Source of the DNA: Anaerolineae bacterium
Lineage (GTDB): Bacteria > Chloroflexota > Anaerolineae > Aggregatilineales > Phototrophicaceae
Reading direction: 5' to 3'
DNA: 64,000 nt
NCBI GenBank assembly: GCA_017303635.1
Contig: JAFLCG010000002.1
Span: forward strand, 1 to 64,000
Below are positions 17,119-24,832 of this stretch, piece by piece (position 1 is the first letter of the stretch; each line of letters starts with the position of its first letter). Made by a program: the position numbers and the translations under genes. The notes under the pieces were generated by a model that was given only the letters and a program-made list of their open reading frames with translations, had not been told where the DNA came from and did no database searches.

Positions 17119-18363
17119 ATGTTCAAAAGACTGCTACTGCTAGCCCTCTTCCTGCTCAGTTCCGCCCTCATCGTTCACGCACAACAGCCACCGGAACCGA
17201 TCAATCTGGCGTTGGCAAACCTGAGCGGCGTGGTCAATAAGAACCTGACTCTGAATGACCTGCAAAACTGGAGCTTTGAGCAAGTCCAATTCCCGGATGC
17301 TTCGTTAGGTTGCCCACAGCCGGGTGCGATATACGCCCAGGTCGTGACTCTGGGCTACCGCTTTCTGCTGACCTACAACAACGTCGATTACGATTATCGC
17401 GTCTCGGCAGATAGCCGCTTCGTCGTCCTGTGTGGCAGCATCACCAGCACCCAGGCTGCGCCACAATGCCCACCGCCGAATGAGGCTGGTTGGCTGGCCC
17501 CCCGCCTGACGCTGAATGGGCAGGGGCGCGTCATCCCTGGTGGCTTACCCAATAACCTGCGCGATGTCCCCGGTCAGAGCGGCGCACTGATTGGTGAACT
17601 CCAACCCGGTCAGACTTTCACAGTGATCGATGGTCCAAGCTGTACAGTGCTGGATCGGCTGATCTGGTGGCGCGTCGATGCCAATGGTGCGATTGGCTGG
17701 ACACCGGAAGGCGTCGCCCCGGATTACTGGCTGGAGCCAATTGATGCCGCTGGCAATCCGCTGGTGCTCAGTGATGAAATCGCCCTGGCGGATCTGACGG
17801 CTGCCAGCCTGCCCAATCTGCGCTTTATTTCCAGTGCTCAGGGACAGGAAAGTATCGTCAGCCTGACTGCGGTCAGCCCGATTGGGCCACTGGTTGCCCT
17901 CACCCCGGCCGATGGCAGCGTGCAGATCATCAATTACCTGACGGGTGAAGAAGTCCTGCGTGTTTCACCCTTCCCGGCGGGTGTCTCCGCGCTGGCTTTT
18001 GGTTATGACGCGCGCACCTTTGGCTATTACTTGATCGCTGGTAGTTCAGATGGCTCGGTGCGGGCCTGGTCGATTGGGCCACAGAACAGCTTCACCGATC
18101 TACCAGCCCTCAGTTCGCAGCCGAGCGGCGTTACGACCCTGGCGATGGGCCGGGAAAGCGTGCTGGCCGTGGGTAACGAGGACGGTAGTATCAGCCTGTT
18201 CGAAGTATCTACGGGGCGCTTGTTCACCACCATCTCCGCGCCAACCCAGCCTGTCGGCGGCCCGGTGCGGAACATCACGTTTACCAACGATGCCCTGATT
18301 GTCACCTATGCGACTGGCCTGGTCCAGACGTATGGAGTTCTCAGCGCTGCCGGGAATGGCTAA
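17119..18363 (+). CDS. Secreted protein with bacterial SH3 and WD-like repeats
   Basis: A signal peptide (MFKRLLLLALFLLSSALIVHAQQ) precedes a 70-residue domain with QVQFPDASLGCPQPG, a pattern common in secreted Chloroflexi proteins. A bacterial SH3 domain follows (about 140-205: LRDVPGQSGALIGELQPGQ...WWRVDANGAIGWTPEG), then a propeller-like region (about 225-410) with DGSVQIINYLTGEEV, GSSDGSVRAWS and DGSISLFEVSTGRLF. These suggest binding to cell-wall or polysaccharide ligands outside the membrane. No catalytic site is visible. The stop is followed by a strong hairpin. Confidence 0.75.
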   Translation: MFKRLLLLALFLLSSALIVHAQQPPEPINLALANLSGVVNKNLTLNDLQNWSFEQVQFPDASLGCPQPGAIYAQVVTLGYRFLLTYNNVDYDYRVSADSRFVVLCGSITSTQAAPQCPPPNEAGWLAPRLTLNGQGRVIPGGLPNNLRDVPGQSGALIGELQPGQTFTVIDGPSCTVLDRLIWWRVDANGAIGWTPEGVAPDYWLEPIDAAGNPLVLSDEIALADLTAASLPNLRFISSAQGQESIVSLTAVSPIGPLVALTPADGSVQIINYLTGEEVLRVSPFPAGVSALAFGYDARTFGYYLIAGSSDGSVRAWSIGPQNSFTDLPALSSQPSGVTTLAMGRESVLAVGNEDGSISLFEVSTGRLFTTISAPTQPVGGPVRNITFTNDALIVTYATGLVQTYGVLSAAGNG

Positions 18364-18396
18364 GACCATAACCCAATCCATAGACGGTTTATAATA

Positions 18397-18428
18397 GACA
18401 GGGGTGACCTTGACAGGTCGCCCTTGTC
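18397..18428 (+). terminator. Terminator-like hairpin after the SH3 protein gene
   Basis: GACAGGGGTGACC and GGTCGCCCTTGTC form a 13-bp stem with two G-T wobbles and a 6-base loop, followed by a T-rich stretch (TATGTTCTTTTC). It begins 34 bases past the stop codon. TATAAT at 18390-18395 just before it could also mark a promoter for the peptidase gene. Confidence 0.6.
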
Positions 18429-18477
18429 CTATGTTCTTTTCATGCATTGAATAGACTGATCTGAAGAGTAAAACCTC

Positions 18478-20370
18478 ATGTACCGTATTGAATCCCTGTT
18501 GACCGCTCGTTTGTTCCTGCATCCGCAGTGGGTAGGCGACCGCCTGTATTTCATCAGCAATCTTTCCGGTCGGTTGAGCCTGTACACCATGCGGGAAGCC
18601 GGCAGCGTACCGGAACCGCTCATTCCGCCGGACATCGCCCTGCCGAACCCGGAGTTAATAGATGGCGAGCCGTTTTATGTATTCCCGGAAATGTCCTGCA
18701 TTTTCCTGATGATCGACCAGCAGGGGGACGAAGTTTACCGCCCGTATGTGATCCCGTTGGAAGGCGGCTACCCGCAGCCGATCTTTGCTGAGGAGTTTGC
18801 CCGCGCCCGCGTCCACTGCTCGCACATTGAGCCAGATACACGGATGCTCTACTTCTCCAGCGAAGACCTGGATCAGCCCGTCATCAGCGCCTGGCGCGCC
18901 AACCTAGAAACCCGGCAGATCGAGCGGTTGGGTGGGAGTGAATTTGGTTATTTCCCGATGACCGCCACGCCAGATGGTTCCCGCATCATTCTGCTCCAGG
19001 GATACACCCCCGGCGATAACATCCTCTACCAGTGGACGCCGGAGCAGGGGCTGCAACTGCTGTATGGCAAACCGCTCGACCAGCGTGCGCCCGATGAAGT
19101 GGTCACCCCGTCCGGCATTGGTGCGGCGCAGTTCACCCGGCGCGGTCTGCTGCTGACCACGTCGCTCTTTGACGACCACTACAGCCCTGGCTACATGGAT
19201 CTCAACCAGCACGACGCCATCTATCCCGTGAGCGTCAACGGCATCCAGCACAGCGGTGTGGGCGAACTGGAAAACATCAGCCATATGAGCGGCACACGCT
19301 ATCTGGTGCAGTACAACATCGATGGGGCTACCTGGTTGTACGAAGCTGCCTTCGATGAAGACCGTCTGGCGCTCAACCTCGACCGGGCGATTGTTGGTCA
19401 GGGCGTGCTGGGCGGTGGCGTGCTGAAGTCCTATCACTATGACAAAGCCAGCGGGCGCTACGCGCTCTCCTTCTGCACCGCTACCTCACCAACCCAACTG
19501 TTCACAGTCGAACGGGCAACCGGAGTCCGCCAGCGCACCAATGAGCGCCCACTGGGGATTGAAGATGGTTTGCTCTCCGGTGGTGAAGATGCCTCATTCA
19601 CCTCCCATGATGGCCTGCGGATCTCCGCGCGCTTGTATCTGCCTGCGGCGCAGCTCGGCTTTCAGGGACCGCGCCCACTGGTCTACTACATTCATGGTGG
19701 CCCGCAGTCCCAGGAGCGACCGGATTATGCCTGGTTCTCCATGCCGCTGATTCAGTTCCTGACCCTCAACGGCTTTGCGGTCTTTGTGCCGAATGCCCGC
19801 GGCAGCAGCGGCTACGGCTTGAGCTATATGAAGCATGTTGACCGCGACTGGGGCGGGCAGGATCGGCTGGATCACGTCTACGCCATGACCCAGGTGCTGC
19901 CGCGTGACCCGCGCTTGAATGTCCAGCGGGCAGCAGTGATCGGGCGCTCGTATGGCGGTTATATGACCCTGACACTGGCGAGCCGTCACCCGGAACTCTG
20001 GTCCGCAGCGGTCGATATGTTCGGGCCGTACAGCCTGCTCAGCTTTGTCGAACGCATCCCGGAAACCTGGAAGGCTTACTTCAACCTGGCGATAGGTCAT
20101 GCCGAGCGTGACCGGGATTTCCTGCTGGAACGTTCACCCAGCCAGTATATCCAGCAGGTGACCTGCCCGATGCTGGTCATCCAGGGGGCCAACGATCCTC
20201 GTGTGGTCGAGCAGGAGTCACGGGATGTGGTGGCGCAGCTCCACGCCAGCGGCAAACCGGCGGAGATCATCGTCTTCCCCGATGAAGGCCACGACGTGCT
20301 GAAATTCGAGAATCGGGTGCGCTGCTACAACGCCATTACGGACTTCTTCAAGCAGTGGCTAATGAGCTAA
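18478..20370 (+). CDS. S9 family peptidase (prolyl oligopeptidase/acylaminoacyl-peptidase type)
   Basis: The first two thirds form a beta-propeller with repeats such as PDGSRIILLQGYTPGDN that gate the active site. The last 230 residues are the alpha/beta-hydrolase domain with HGGPQSQ, NARGSSGYG, the nucleophile Ser491 in GRSYGGYM, Asp573 in GANDPRV and His605 in DEGHDV. The 630-residue length is normal for S9C peptidases. There is no signal peptide, so it probably degrades peptides in the cytoplasm. Complete triad, probably active. Confidence 0.93.
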   Translation: MYRIESLLTARLFLHPQWVGDRLYFISNLSGRLSLYTMREAGSVPEPLIPPDIALPNPELIDGEPFYVFPEMSCIFLMIDQQGDEVYRPYVIPLEGGYPQPIFAEEFARARVHCSHIEPDTRMLYFSSEDLDQPVISAWRANLETRQIERLGGSEFGYFPMTATPDGSRIILLQGYTPGDNILYQWTPEQGLQLLYGKPLDQRAPDEVVTPSGIGAAQFTRRGLLLTTSLFDDHYSPGYMDLNQHDAIYPVSVNGIQHSGVGELENISHMSGTRYLVQYNIDGATWLYEAAFDEDRLALNLDRAIVGQGVLGGGVLKSYHYDKASGRYALSFCTATSPTQLFTVERATGVRQRTNERPLGIEDGLLSGGEDASFTSHDGLRISARLYLPAAQLGFQGPRPLVYYIHGGPQSQERPDYAWFSMPLIQFLTLNGFAVFVPNARGSSGYGLSYMKHVDRDWGGQDRLDHVYAMTQVLPRDPRLNVQRAAVIGRSYGGYMTLTLASRHPELWSAAVDMFGPYSLLSFVERIPETWKAYFNLAIGHAERDRDFLLERSPSQYIQQVTCPMLVIQGANDPRVVEQESRDVVAQLHASGKPAEIIVFPDEGHDVLKFENRVRCYNAITDFFKQWLMS

Positions 20371-20376
20371 ATGTTC

Positions 20377-20458
20377 CATCCGGTAAATGATTTAAGCGGG
20401 CGCACAGCCGTGCGCCCCTACAGGAATCACTGATTTCGATTAGATTACTTACCGGATG
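20377..20458. repeat. Nested inverted repeat between convergent genes
   Basis: CATCCGGTAA (20377-20386) and TTACCGGATG (20449-20458) are perfect inverted arms. Inside lies a REP-like hairpin (GGGCGCAC, loop AGCC, GTGCGCCC at 20398-20417, followed by CTACAG). The unit lies between two convergent genes and could act as a bidirectional terminator; the REP-like core recurs elsewhere in the window. Confidence 0.6.
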
Positions 20459-20475
20459 AAGCACTAAAGCGCAGC

Positions 20476-21789
20476 TTAGGGAGTCGGTGTGGGCGCGAGT
20501 AGGGTGATGGTGGGCGCCACCGACTCCGCTGCCGGTTGGGTGGCTTGACTGAGGAGCAGCAGACCCGCGATGAGTAAACCCAGGATGACCGCTACTGCCA
20601 GCACAAGCCGCCAACGCGGTTGGGATGCTGGAGCGGTGGTGGTTTCCGGGCGGGCATTTTCCAGCAACCAGCGTTGGAACAGGCTGCTGCTGATGCGGAG
20701 CTTGCCATCCTTTGTTTCCACCAGTTGCGCGTATTCCAGACCGCGAATGGCTGACCGGATAGCAGTCGTTTCCAGGGGGAAGTCCGTTTCCACCAGCCAC
20801 GTCTGGATGGCACTGGTGGCGGCGCTGGTCAGCGGATCATCATAGGTCAGGCCGCTGATGGCGGTCAGCACCAGTTGTTCATCCAGTGGTAGCGTTTTCC
20901 AGATGGCGGCGAACTCCGCCTCACTCTGCGGGTAGACCAGTGCCGTCACCTGCCGCGCGTCCTCCGCCTCCATGATCTTGCGTTCCGGCTTCATCTGCCA
21001 GCGCAGGAATAGTTGGAAGCCGTAGCGCTGGCACAAGCGTGGGAAGCCGCCGGTGGCCCGATAGATGACTTCCAAGGCTTCAATGGTGATGGAGTAGTAG
21101 GGATCAACCGGCTCGTTCATCAACCAGCGGACTTCATCGTGTTCGAGGCGTTCAAGGCGGGCCGTGCCAGTCGGATCGGCAGTCAGCAGCGGTTCGAGGC
21201 GTGGCAGTAGGTCATCCTTCCCGGCATCCAGCGTGAGGACAAATCCCAGCGCCGGATAACGTTGGCGCAGGCTGTGCAAATGCGTGAGCGTATCCGCAGG
21301 CAGACGGCCATCGTCCATTGCCTGAATCAGGACGTCAATGTCATCCAGCAGGAAGATCAGCCGATGCCCCCGTTGGAGCAGCGCCATCACGGGTTGGAAG
21401 TAGGACTCATCAAACCAGGTTCGAATGGCGTCTTCCGGCGGGAGCAGTTCTGGCAACCGGGCCAGCGTGTAATTGTGATCGACCAGCGCTTTGGTCGCGC
21501 CGGTCGCCAACGCCACCAGCCAATCTCTTTCCTGGTTCAGTGGGAGCTGTAGAAGGCGGAGCGGCACCGCCAGATTCTCTGCGCCAAAGACATCCTGAAA
21601 GCGATAGACCAGCGCGGTCTTGCCCATGGCTGGACCACCGAGAATCAGGGTGGTGGGGATGCCGCCGGGACGGGTGACTGCACGGTAAAGCTGTTCAAAG
21701 ATGCGTTCCCGACCGGCAAAGGGGCCAGCCGCCGGGTCATCTTCCGGGCGCGGACGGTAGGGGTTGCGGATGAGTGATGTCGACTCCAT
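20476..21789 (-). CDS. AAA ATPase with C-terminal membrane anchor
   Basis: From the ATG at 21789 (MESTSLIRNPYRPRPEDD) the protein has about 437 residues. FAGRERIFEQLYRAV and the P-loop GGPAMGKTALVYRF, a Walker B-like LIFLLDDIDVLI and a following LRQRYPALGFVLTLD identify an AAA_16/STAND-type NTPase domain (about 25-270). A winged-helix-like region follows, then a single membrane helix (LVLAVAVILGLLIAGLLLL) and a short outer tail with Thr-Pro repeats. The residues open further upstream are not needed and lack a start site. It could relay a nucleotide-dependent signal at the membrane; the partner is unknown. Confidence 0.8.
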   Translation of the reverse strand: MESTSLIRNPYRPRPEDDPAAGPFAGRERIFEQLYRAVTRPGGIPTTLILGGPAMGKTALVYRFQDVFGAENLAVPLRLLQLPLNQERDWLVALATGATKALVDHNYTLARLPELLPPEDAIRTWFDESYFQPVMALLQRGHRLIFLLDDIDVLIQAMDDGRLPADTLTHLHSLRQRYPALGFVLTLDAGKDDLLPRLEPLLTADPTGTARLERLEHDEVRWLMNEPVDPYYSITIEALEVIYRATGGFPRLCQRYGFQLFLRWQMKPERKIMEAEDARQVTALVYPQSEAEFAAIWKTLPLDEQLVLTAISGLTYDDPLTSAATSAIQTWLVETDFPLETTAIRSAIRGLEYAQLVETKDGKLRISSSLFQRWLLENARPETTTAPASQPRWRLVLAVAVILGLLIAGLLLLSQATQPAAESVAPTITLLAPTPTP

Positions 21790-21856
21790 ACCTGCCACTA
21801 TACCCCAGTCCGCCCAAAAAAGGGTAGGATTTCCAGAGGTATTGAAAGGAACCGAT

Positions 21857-22303
21857 ATGAGCAGCAAAGCGACTTTCTGGGCAGCACTGGCCGCCTACCA
21901 ACGAGCCTACTGGAATTTATTCCGCTTGCTGGCGACCTATCCAGCCGAGAGAGGTGAGCAACCGGGAGCCTGCGGTGTGTGGTCGCCTAAACAGGTGCTG
22001 GCGCACTGCAGCGGTTGGAACGTGGAAGCGCTGCGCCGTTACGATCAGTATGCCGTTGGGGATGCCACGTCGGTGCACTATGATTTCGACTCGTTCAATG
22101 CGAAGTCGGTGGAAGACCGCGCCCATCTGGACTGGCAGGCGACGGTGCAGGAGGTGATTGATACGGCGGGGGCGCTGTACCAGCGGTCACGCAACCTGCC
22201 AGATGAAGCGCAACTTAATGATCCGCGCCATGCCGAGTGGTTGACCGCGCTGGCGGAGGACTGCCGTGACCATACAGAACAACTGAAGGTCTTTGTTCAA
22301 TGA
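21857..22303 (+). CDS. DinB/ClbS-like four-helix protein
   Basis: Taken from the ATG at 21857, preceded by GAAAGGA, the product has 148 residues. WNLFRLLATYP, WSPKQVLAHCSGWNVEALRR and the late LAEDCRDHTEQLKVF give the helix pattern and His spacing (His in LAHCSGW and DHTEQL) of the DinB superfamily, whose members bind a metal with three His and often act as thiol transferases. The stop overlaps the next start (ATGA), so it is translated together with the nucleoside phosphorylase. Confidence 0.75.
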   Translation: MSSKATFWAALAAYQRAYWNLFRLLATYPAERGEQPGACGVWSPKQVLAHCSGWNVEALRRYDQYAVGDATSVHYDFDSFNAKSVEDRAHLDWQATVQEVIDTAGALYQRSRNLPDEAQLNDPRHAEWLTALAEDCRDHTEQLKVFVQ

Positions 22304-23097
22304 ACCCTTATCCCATCCTCGACTTTGACGGTGAACCGGAAGCCATCCTCGAACCGGGCAGAATCCTCAAGCGGATCGACATCGCGGAACGGGCCGTCGT
22401 ATGCTTCTTCAAAGAGATCATCGACCGCGTGATTGAGGAGTATCAAGCACGGGTCGTCTTTCGCCTGCGGAGTGAGATGGGGTCGCATCCTGTTTATGAG
22501 ATCGACTATCAGGGGCAGCGGTTGGTGGTGGTGCATCCGGGGGTGGGTGCGCCGCTAGCTGCCGGTCTGCTGGAAGAACTGATCGCGCTTGGCTGCCGCA
22601 CCTTCATCGCAGCCGGTGGAGCCGGGGTGCTGAACGGTGATCTAGCAGTCGGGCATGTGGTCGTGCCGACCGCCGCTATCCGCGATGAAGGTACTTCGTA
22701 TCACTATCTACCGCCGGGGCGGGAAGTCGAACCCTCAGCCGCAGCAGTTGCTGCGATCGAGGCCACGCTCCAGCATCACCACATCCCCTATATGAAGGGC
22801 AAGACCTGGACGACCGATGCCATCTACCGGGAAACGCGGGCGCGAATGGCGAAGCGGGTGGCCGAAGGCTGCCTGACCGTCGAGATGGAAGCGGCGGCGT
22901 TCTTTGCCGTCGCACAGTTCCGGGGTGTGACCTTCGGCCAACTGCTCTACGGCGGCGATGACCTGAGTGGTGATGAGTGGGATGGGCGTAAGTGGCAGGC
23001 GCACTCTGGTCGGGAAAAGCTATTCTGGCTGGCCGCAGAGGCGGTGCTGCGGGTGGACAAAGTTGAAACATTTGACAATCTGGACTTACGCAGATGA
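22300..23097 (+). CDS. Nucleoside phosphorylase (PNP/UDP family)
   Basis: The 265-residue protein carries the family motifs: VVVHPGVGAPLAAGLLEEL, the AAGGAGVLNGDLAVG loop that binds phosphate and ribose, WTTDAIYRET, and VEMEAAAFFAVAQ, in which Glu contacts the ribose, followed by YGGDDLSG with the base-binding Asp. These fit uridine phosphorylase-like enzymes that split nucleosides with phosphate in salvage. It is a cytoplasmic enzyme with an ATGA overlap with the DinB-like gene upstream. Purine or pyrimidine preference is not clear. Confidence 0.88.
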   Translation: MNPYPILDFDGEPEAILEPGRILKRIDIAERAVVCFFKEIIDRVIEEYQARVVFRLRSEMGSHPVYEIDYQGQRLVVVHPGVGAPLAAGLLEELIALGCRTFIAAGGAGVLNGDLAVGHVVVPTAAIRDEGTSYHYLPPGREVEPSAAAVAAIEATLQHHHIPYMKGKTWTTDAIYRETRARMAKRVAEGCLTVEMEAAAFFAVAQFRGVTFGQLLYGGDDLSGDEWDGRKWQAHSGREKLFWLAAEAVLRVDKVETFDNLDLRR

Positions 23098-23109
23098 GAG
23101 AGCAATCGA

Positions 23110-23137
23110 GCGGGCGACCCGGCGGGTCGCCCCTACA
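23110..23137. repeat. REP-like palindrome
   Basis: GCGGGCGACCCG and CGGGTCGCCC form a hairpin followed by CTACA. It starts 12 bases after the nucleoside phosphorylase stop and belongs to the same family as the copies at 13604, 20396 and 29680, with different but still paired arm bases. It may end the transcript. Confidence 0.6.
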
Positions 23138-23295
23138 AGAAACCCATTTCGTCGCTTTTGTGGCCGTTGCGGCGGCGGCGGCGTTGTCAGACCTGCCAGT
23201 TGGGCGAAACGGCTGGTTCCGACGAAGAAATGCTCGCTAGCCGATGTGCCGCTCCAAGTCCTATCCAGCATTCACGGCTGACACGATGGTAGCAC

Positions 23296-24399
23296 AGGTA
23301 GCACCACACTAAAGCGTGGAAGGCTTGTAGGGCTTGAGGCGGTGCCAGAAAAGCTCACGGACCGACCAAACATGGTCGGTGAGGCCAGCAGCCATAGCGG
23401 GTGTAACCGGGTTATTGGGTATAGCGGTGATGGAGTGGTGGGGCCAACAGAAGTTGTAACAGCAGCCAATCAGGTAGACATGGGGTTTGACAGTCTCGAC
23501 GCTGCGATAGGGACAGCGGGTGCGGCGAGCAAAGGGAGCCAGATGAGCGCGAAAGGTGGCGTTGAGGCGTTCGATGTAAGCGGTATTGATGGTGGTACCC
23601 AGCCCTTGCGAGGCATTGAGCAGGTAGCGTAGGGCACTAGCGGAACCGGACAGGAGCCAGCGGACAGGCCGAGCGGCGTGACCCTTGACCAGTTGGATGA
23701 GGGTCAGGCAGTGCCAGGGGATCAGGCGGGGTCGTCCACCACGTCCGGTAAAGTGTTCCTCGCGAAAGACTTTGGCAGCCGCTTTGGGGTAGCTCGACCA
23801 GCCATCGAAGGCAATGACTAACAGGAGTTGAGCGGCCCACAGGTAGACACACGTCAGGATTTGCTCGGCCATGTGTTTGTTGCGTTCGACTTGACAGACT
23901 GCCCCCAGCCACAACCGACTGGGAACGGCCATCGCCATGGCCACCCACACTGAGCCGTTCTGCTTTTTCAGCTTGATCTCATCGACCTGTACCTGCTCCC
24001 GGTGGAAGGCCGCCAGATGCTTACCCGCCCGCTGCAACCAGGCGCTCAACGTCCGCTCATCGACCCCAAACGTCTTCACCACCGCCTGCGGTGGGCAACC
24101 ATAACTGACCAATTCGACCGCCCACAATACCGTCTGCTCGTCATACTTCAACCCATAGAAGATCGTTTCACAGCGGTAGTTGAAGCGCTCCCCACACGTC
24201 TTGCAGTAGTAGCGCTCATCTTTTCGACAATGTATCCGCAGGTTCCCCGCTCCCACTTTATGCTTGTCAAGGCAGCTCCAATTCCGGCATGATACTGTCT
24301 GAAGGTCCATCTGGTACCTCACTTTGCTGTGGTAAGCAACCGAGTTTGCCTGATGGTCCTTCTTTTTCGCTACTTCCACGCTCTTCTGTGGTGCTACCT
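23296..24399 (-). mobile_element. IS1-like insertion sequence, complete
   Basis: The element is about 1104 bases. Its ends are inverted repeats of 27 bases: AGGTAGCACCACACTAAAGC on the left (to 23322, ending GTGGAAG) and the reverse of this on the right (24373-24399) with four or so mismatches in the middle. One transposase gene fills it. ACACGAT occurs outside both ends (23281-23287 and 24403-24409), a possible target duplication, though 8 and 3 bases separate it from the ends, so the exact borders are uncertain. A relic of a related element lies just to the right. Confidence 0.8.
23309..24310 (-). CDS. IS1-family-like transposase (single-frame InsA-InsB type)
   Basis: The gene is taken from the ATG at 24310, with GAGG 8 bases upstream. 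The product of about 333 residues has an N-terminal zinc finger (CRNWSC...YYCKTC), a helix-turn-helix region (FGVDERTLSAWLQRAG), then a DDE nuclease core with VQVDEIKL, VIAFDGWSSY and NTAYIERLNATFRAHL. In classical IS1 the first part (InsA) and second part (InsB) need a frameshift to be joined; here they are in one frame. It ends FWHRLKPYKPSTL right at the left inverted repeat. No frameshift or stop interrupts it, so it may be active. Confidence 0.85.
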   Translation of the reverse strand: MDLQTVSCRNWSCLDKHKVGAGNLRIHCRKDERYYCKTCGERFNYRCETIFYGLKYDEQTVLWAVELVSYGCPPQAVVKTFGVDERTLSAWLQRAGKHLAAFHREQVQVDEIKLKKQNGSVWVAMAMAVPSRLWLGAVCQVERNKHMAEQILTCVYLWAAQLLLVIAFDGWSSYPKAAAKVFREEHFTGRGGRPRLIPWHCLTLIQLVKGHAARPVRWLLSGSASALRYLLNASQGLGTTINTAYIERLNATFRAHLAPFARRTRCPYRSVETVKPHVYLIGCCYNFCWPHHSITAIPNNPVTPAMAAGLTDHVWSVRELFWHRLKPYKPSTL

Positions 24400-24412
24400 A
24401 TAACACGATCAG

Positions 24413-24448
24413 GGTACAAAATTGGAGCATATGTTCCAATTTTGTACC
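24413..24448. promoter_or_regulatory. 36-base palindrome centred on CATATG
   Basis: GGTACAAAATTGGAGCAT and ATGTTCCAATTTTGTACC are inverted copies with one mismatched pair. The core GGAGCATATGTTCC resembles the cores at 24549 and 31944. It lies just outside the right end of the insertion sequence. Confidence 0.55.
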
Positions 24449-24469
24449 GATTTTTCGCCTGGGTAGTAA

Positions 24470-24531
24470 TTGGGCACTGGTATCGCCTCAAGCCTTACAA
24501 GGCCTCCCCGATCTACAGGTGTGCTACCATA
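24470..24531 (+). pseudogene. Relic of the 3' end of a related IS1-like transposase
   Basis: The plus strand encodes HWYRLKPYKASPIY, matching the FWHRLKPYKPSTL end of the intact transposase, and is followed by GTGTGCTACCAT, resembling the element's terminal repeat. Only this tail remains. It is on the opposite strand to the intact copy. Confidence 0.6.
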
Positions 24532-24548
24532 TTCAGAATTGAATATAA

Positions 24549-24570
24549 AACCGGAACATTTGTTCCGGTT
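24549..24570. promoter_or_regulatory. Palindrome AACCGGAACA-TT-TGTTCCGGTT
   Basis: Two perfect 10-base arms flank a TT centre. The inner GGAACA...TGTTCC is the same as in the palindrome ahead of the DinB-like gene at 31944-31969, while the outer bases differ but still pair. Confidence 0.55.
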
Positions 24571-24661
24571 ATTCACCCGTTCTATGCTAAACTGACTTTG
24601 ATACAGCCCTGCTTTTAGCCTGCCGATACTTGCGTTGCTGGACAAATCGGGCTGTCAAAAA

Positions 24662-24686
24662 TGTCCAATGTGTCCAATATGTCCAG
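24662..24686. repeat. TGTCCAAT tandem tract
   Basis: TGTCCAATGTGTCCAATATG is followed by TCCAG: three imperfect 9-10 base units. Similar tracts occur at 29950-29985 and 35260-35288, each in a gene-free stretch. Confidence 0.5.
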
Positions 24687-24779
24687 AAACGACTCTCAAA
24701 TCCGAGTGCCCACAGGCCTCCGGCTGAGATTGCAGTGGGTCTTCAATCACTGCTGTCCACCCCTGCGCCCGGAATCAAA

Positions 24780-24805
24780 CAGGCCGGAGTAACACCCCCG
24801 GCCTG
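24780..24805 (-). terminator. Terminator-like hairpin after the SH3 protein gene
   Basis: CAGGCCGG and CCGGCCTG form a perfect 8-bp stem with a 10-base loop, 28 bases past the stop of the gene at 24833-25867. On the minus strand GTTTGATT follows, a weak T run. Confidence 0.55.
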
Positions 24806-24832
24806 CTGCGTTGACGTGATACGGTTGCCGAC

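Larger units (their letters stand above)
24400..24832. other. Gene-free stretch beside the insertion sequence
   Basis: No intact gene is seen in these 433 bases. They hold two long palindromes (24413-24448 and 24549-24570), a transposase relic (24470-24531), a TGTCCAAT repeat tract (24662-24686) and a terminator-like hairpin (24780-24805). Each is listed separately. Confidence 0.7.

Noticed and set aside
24289..24618. 109-codon plus-strand frame beside the insertion sequence
   Set aside because: Only WYRLKPYKASPIY is meaningful, as a transposase relic; the rest includes palindromes and no start context.
24662..24686. TGTCC tracts as a CRISPR array
   Set aside because: Units are 9-10 bases, without spacers of regular length, and no cas genes are present.
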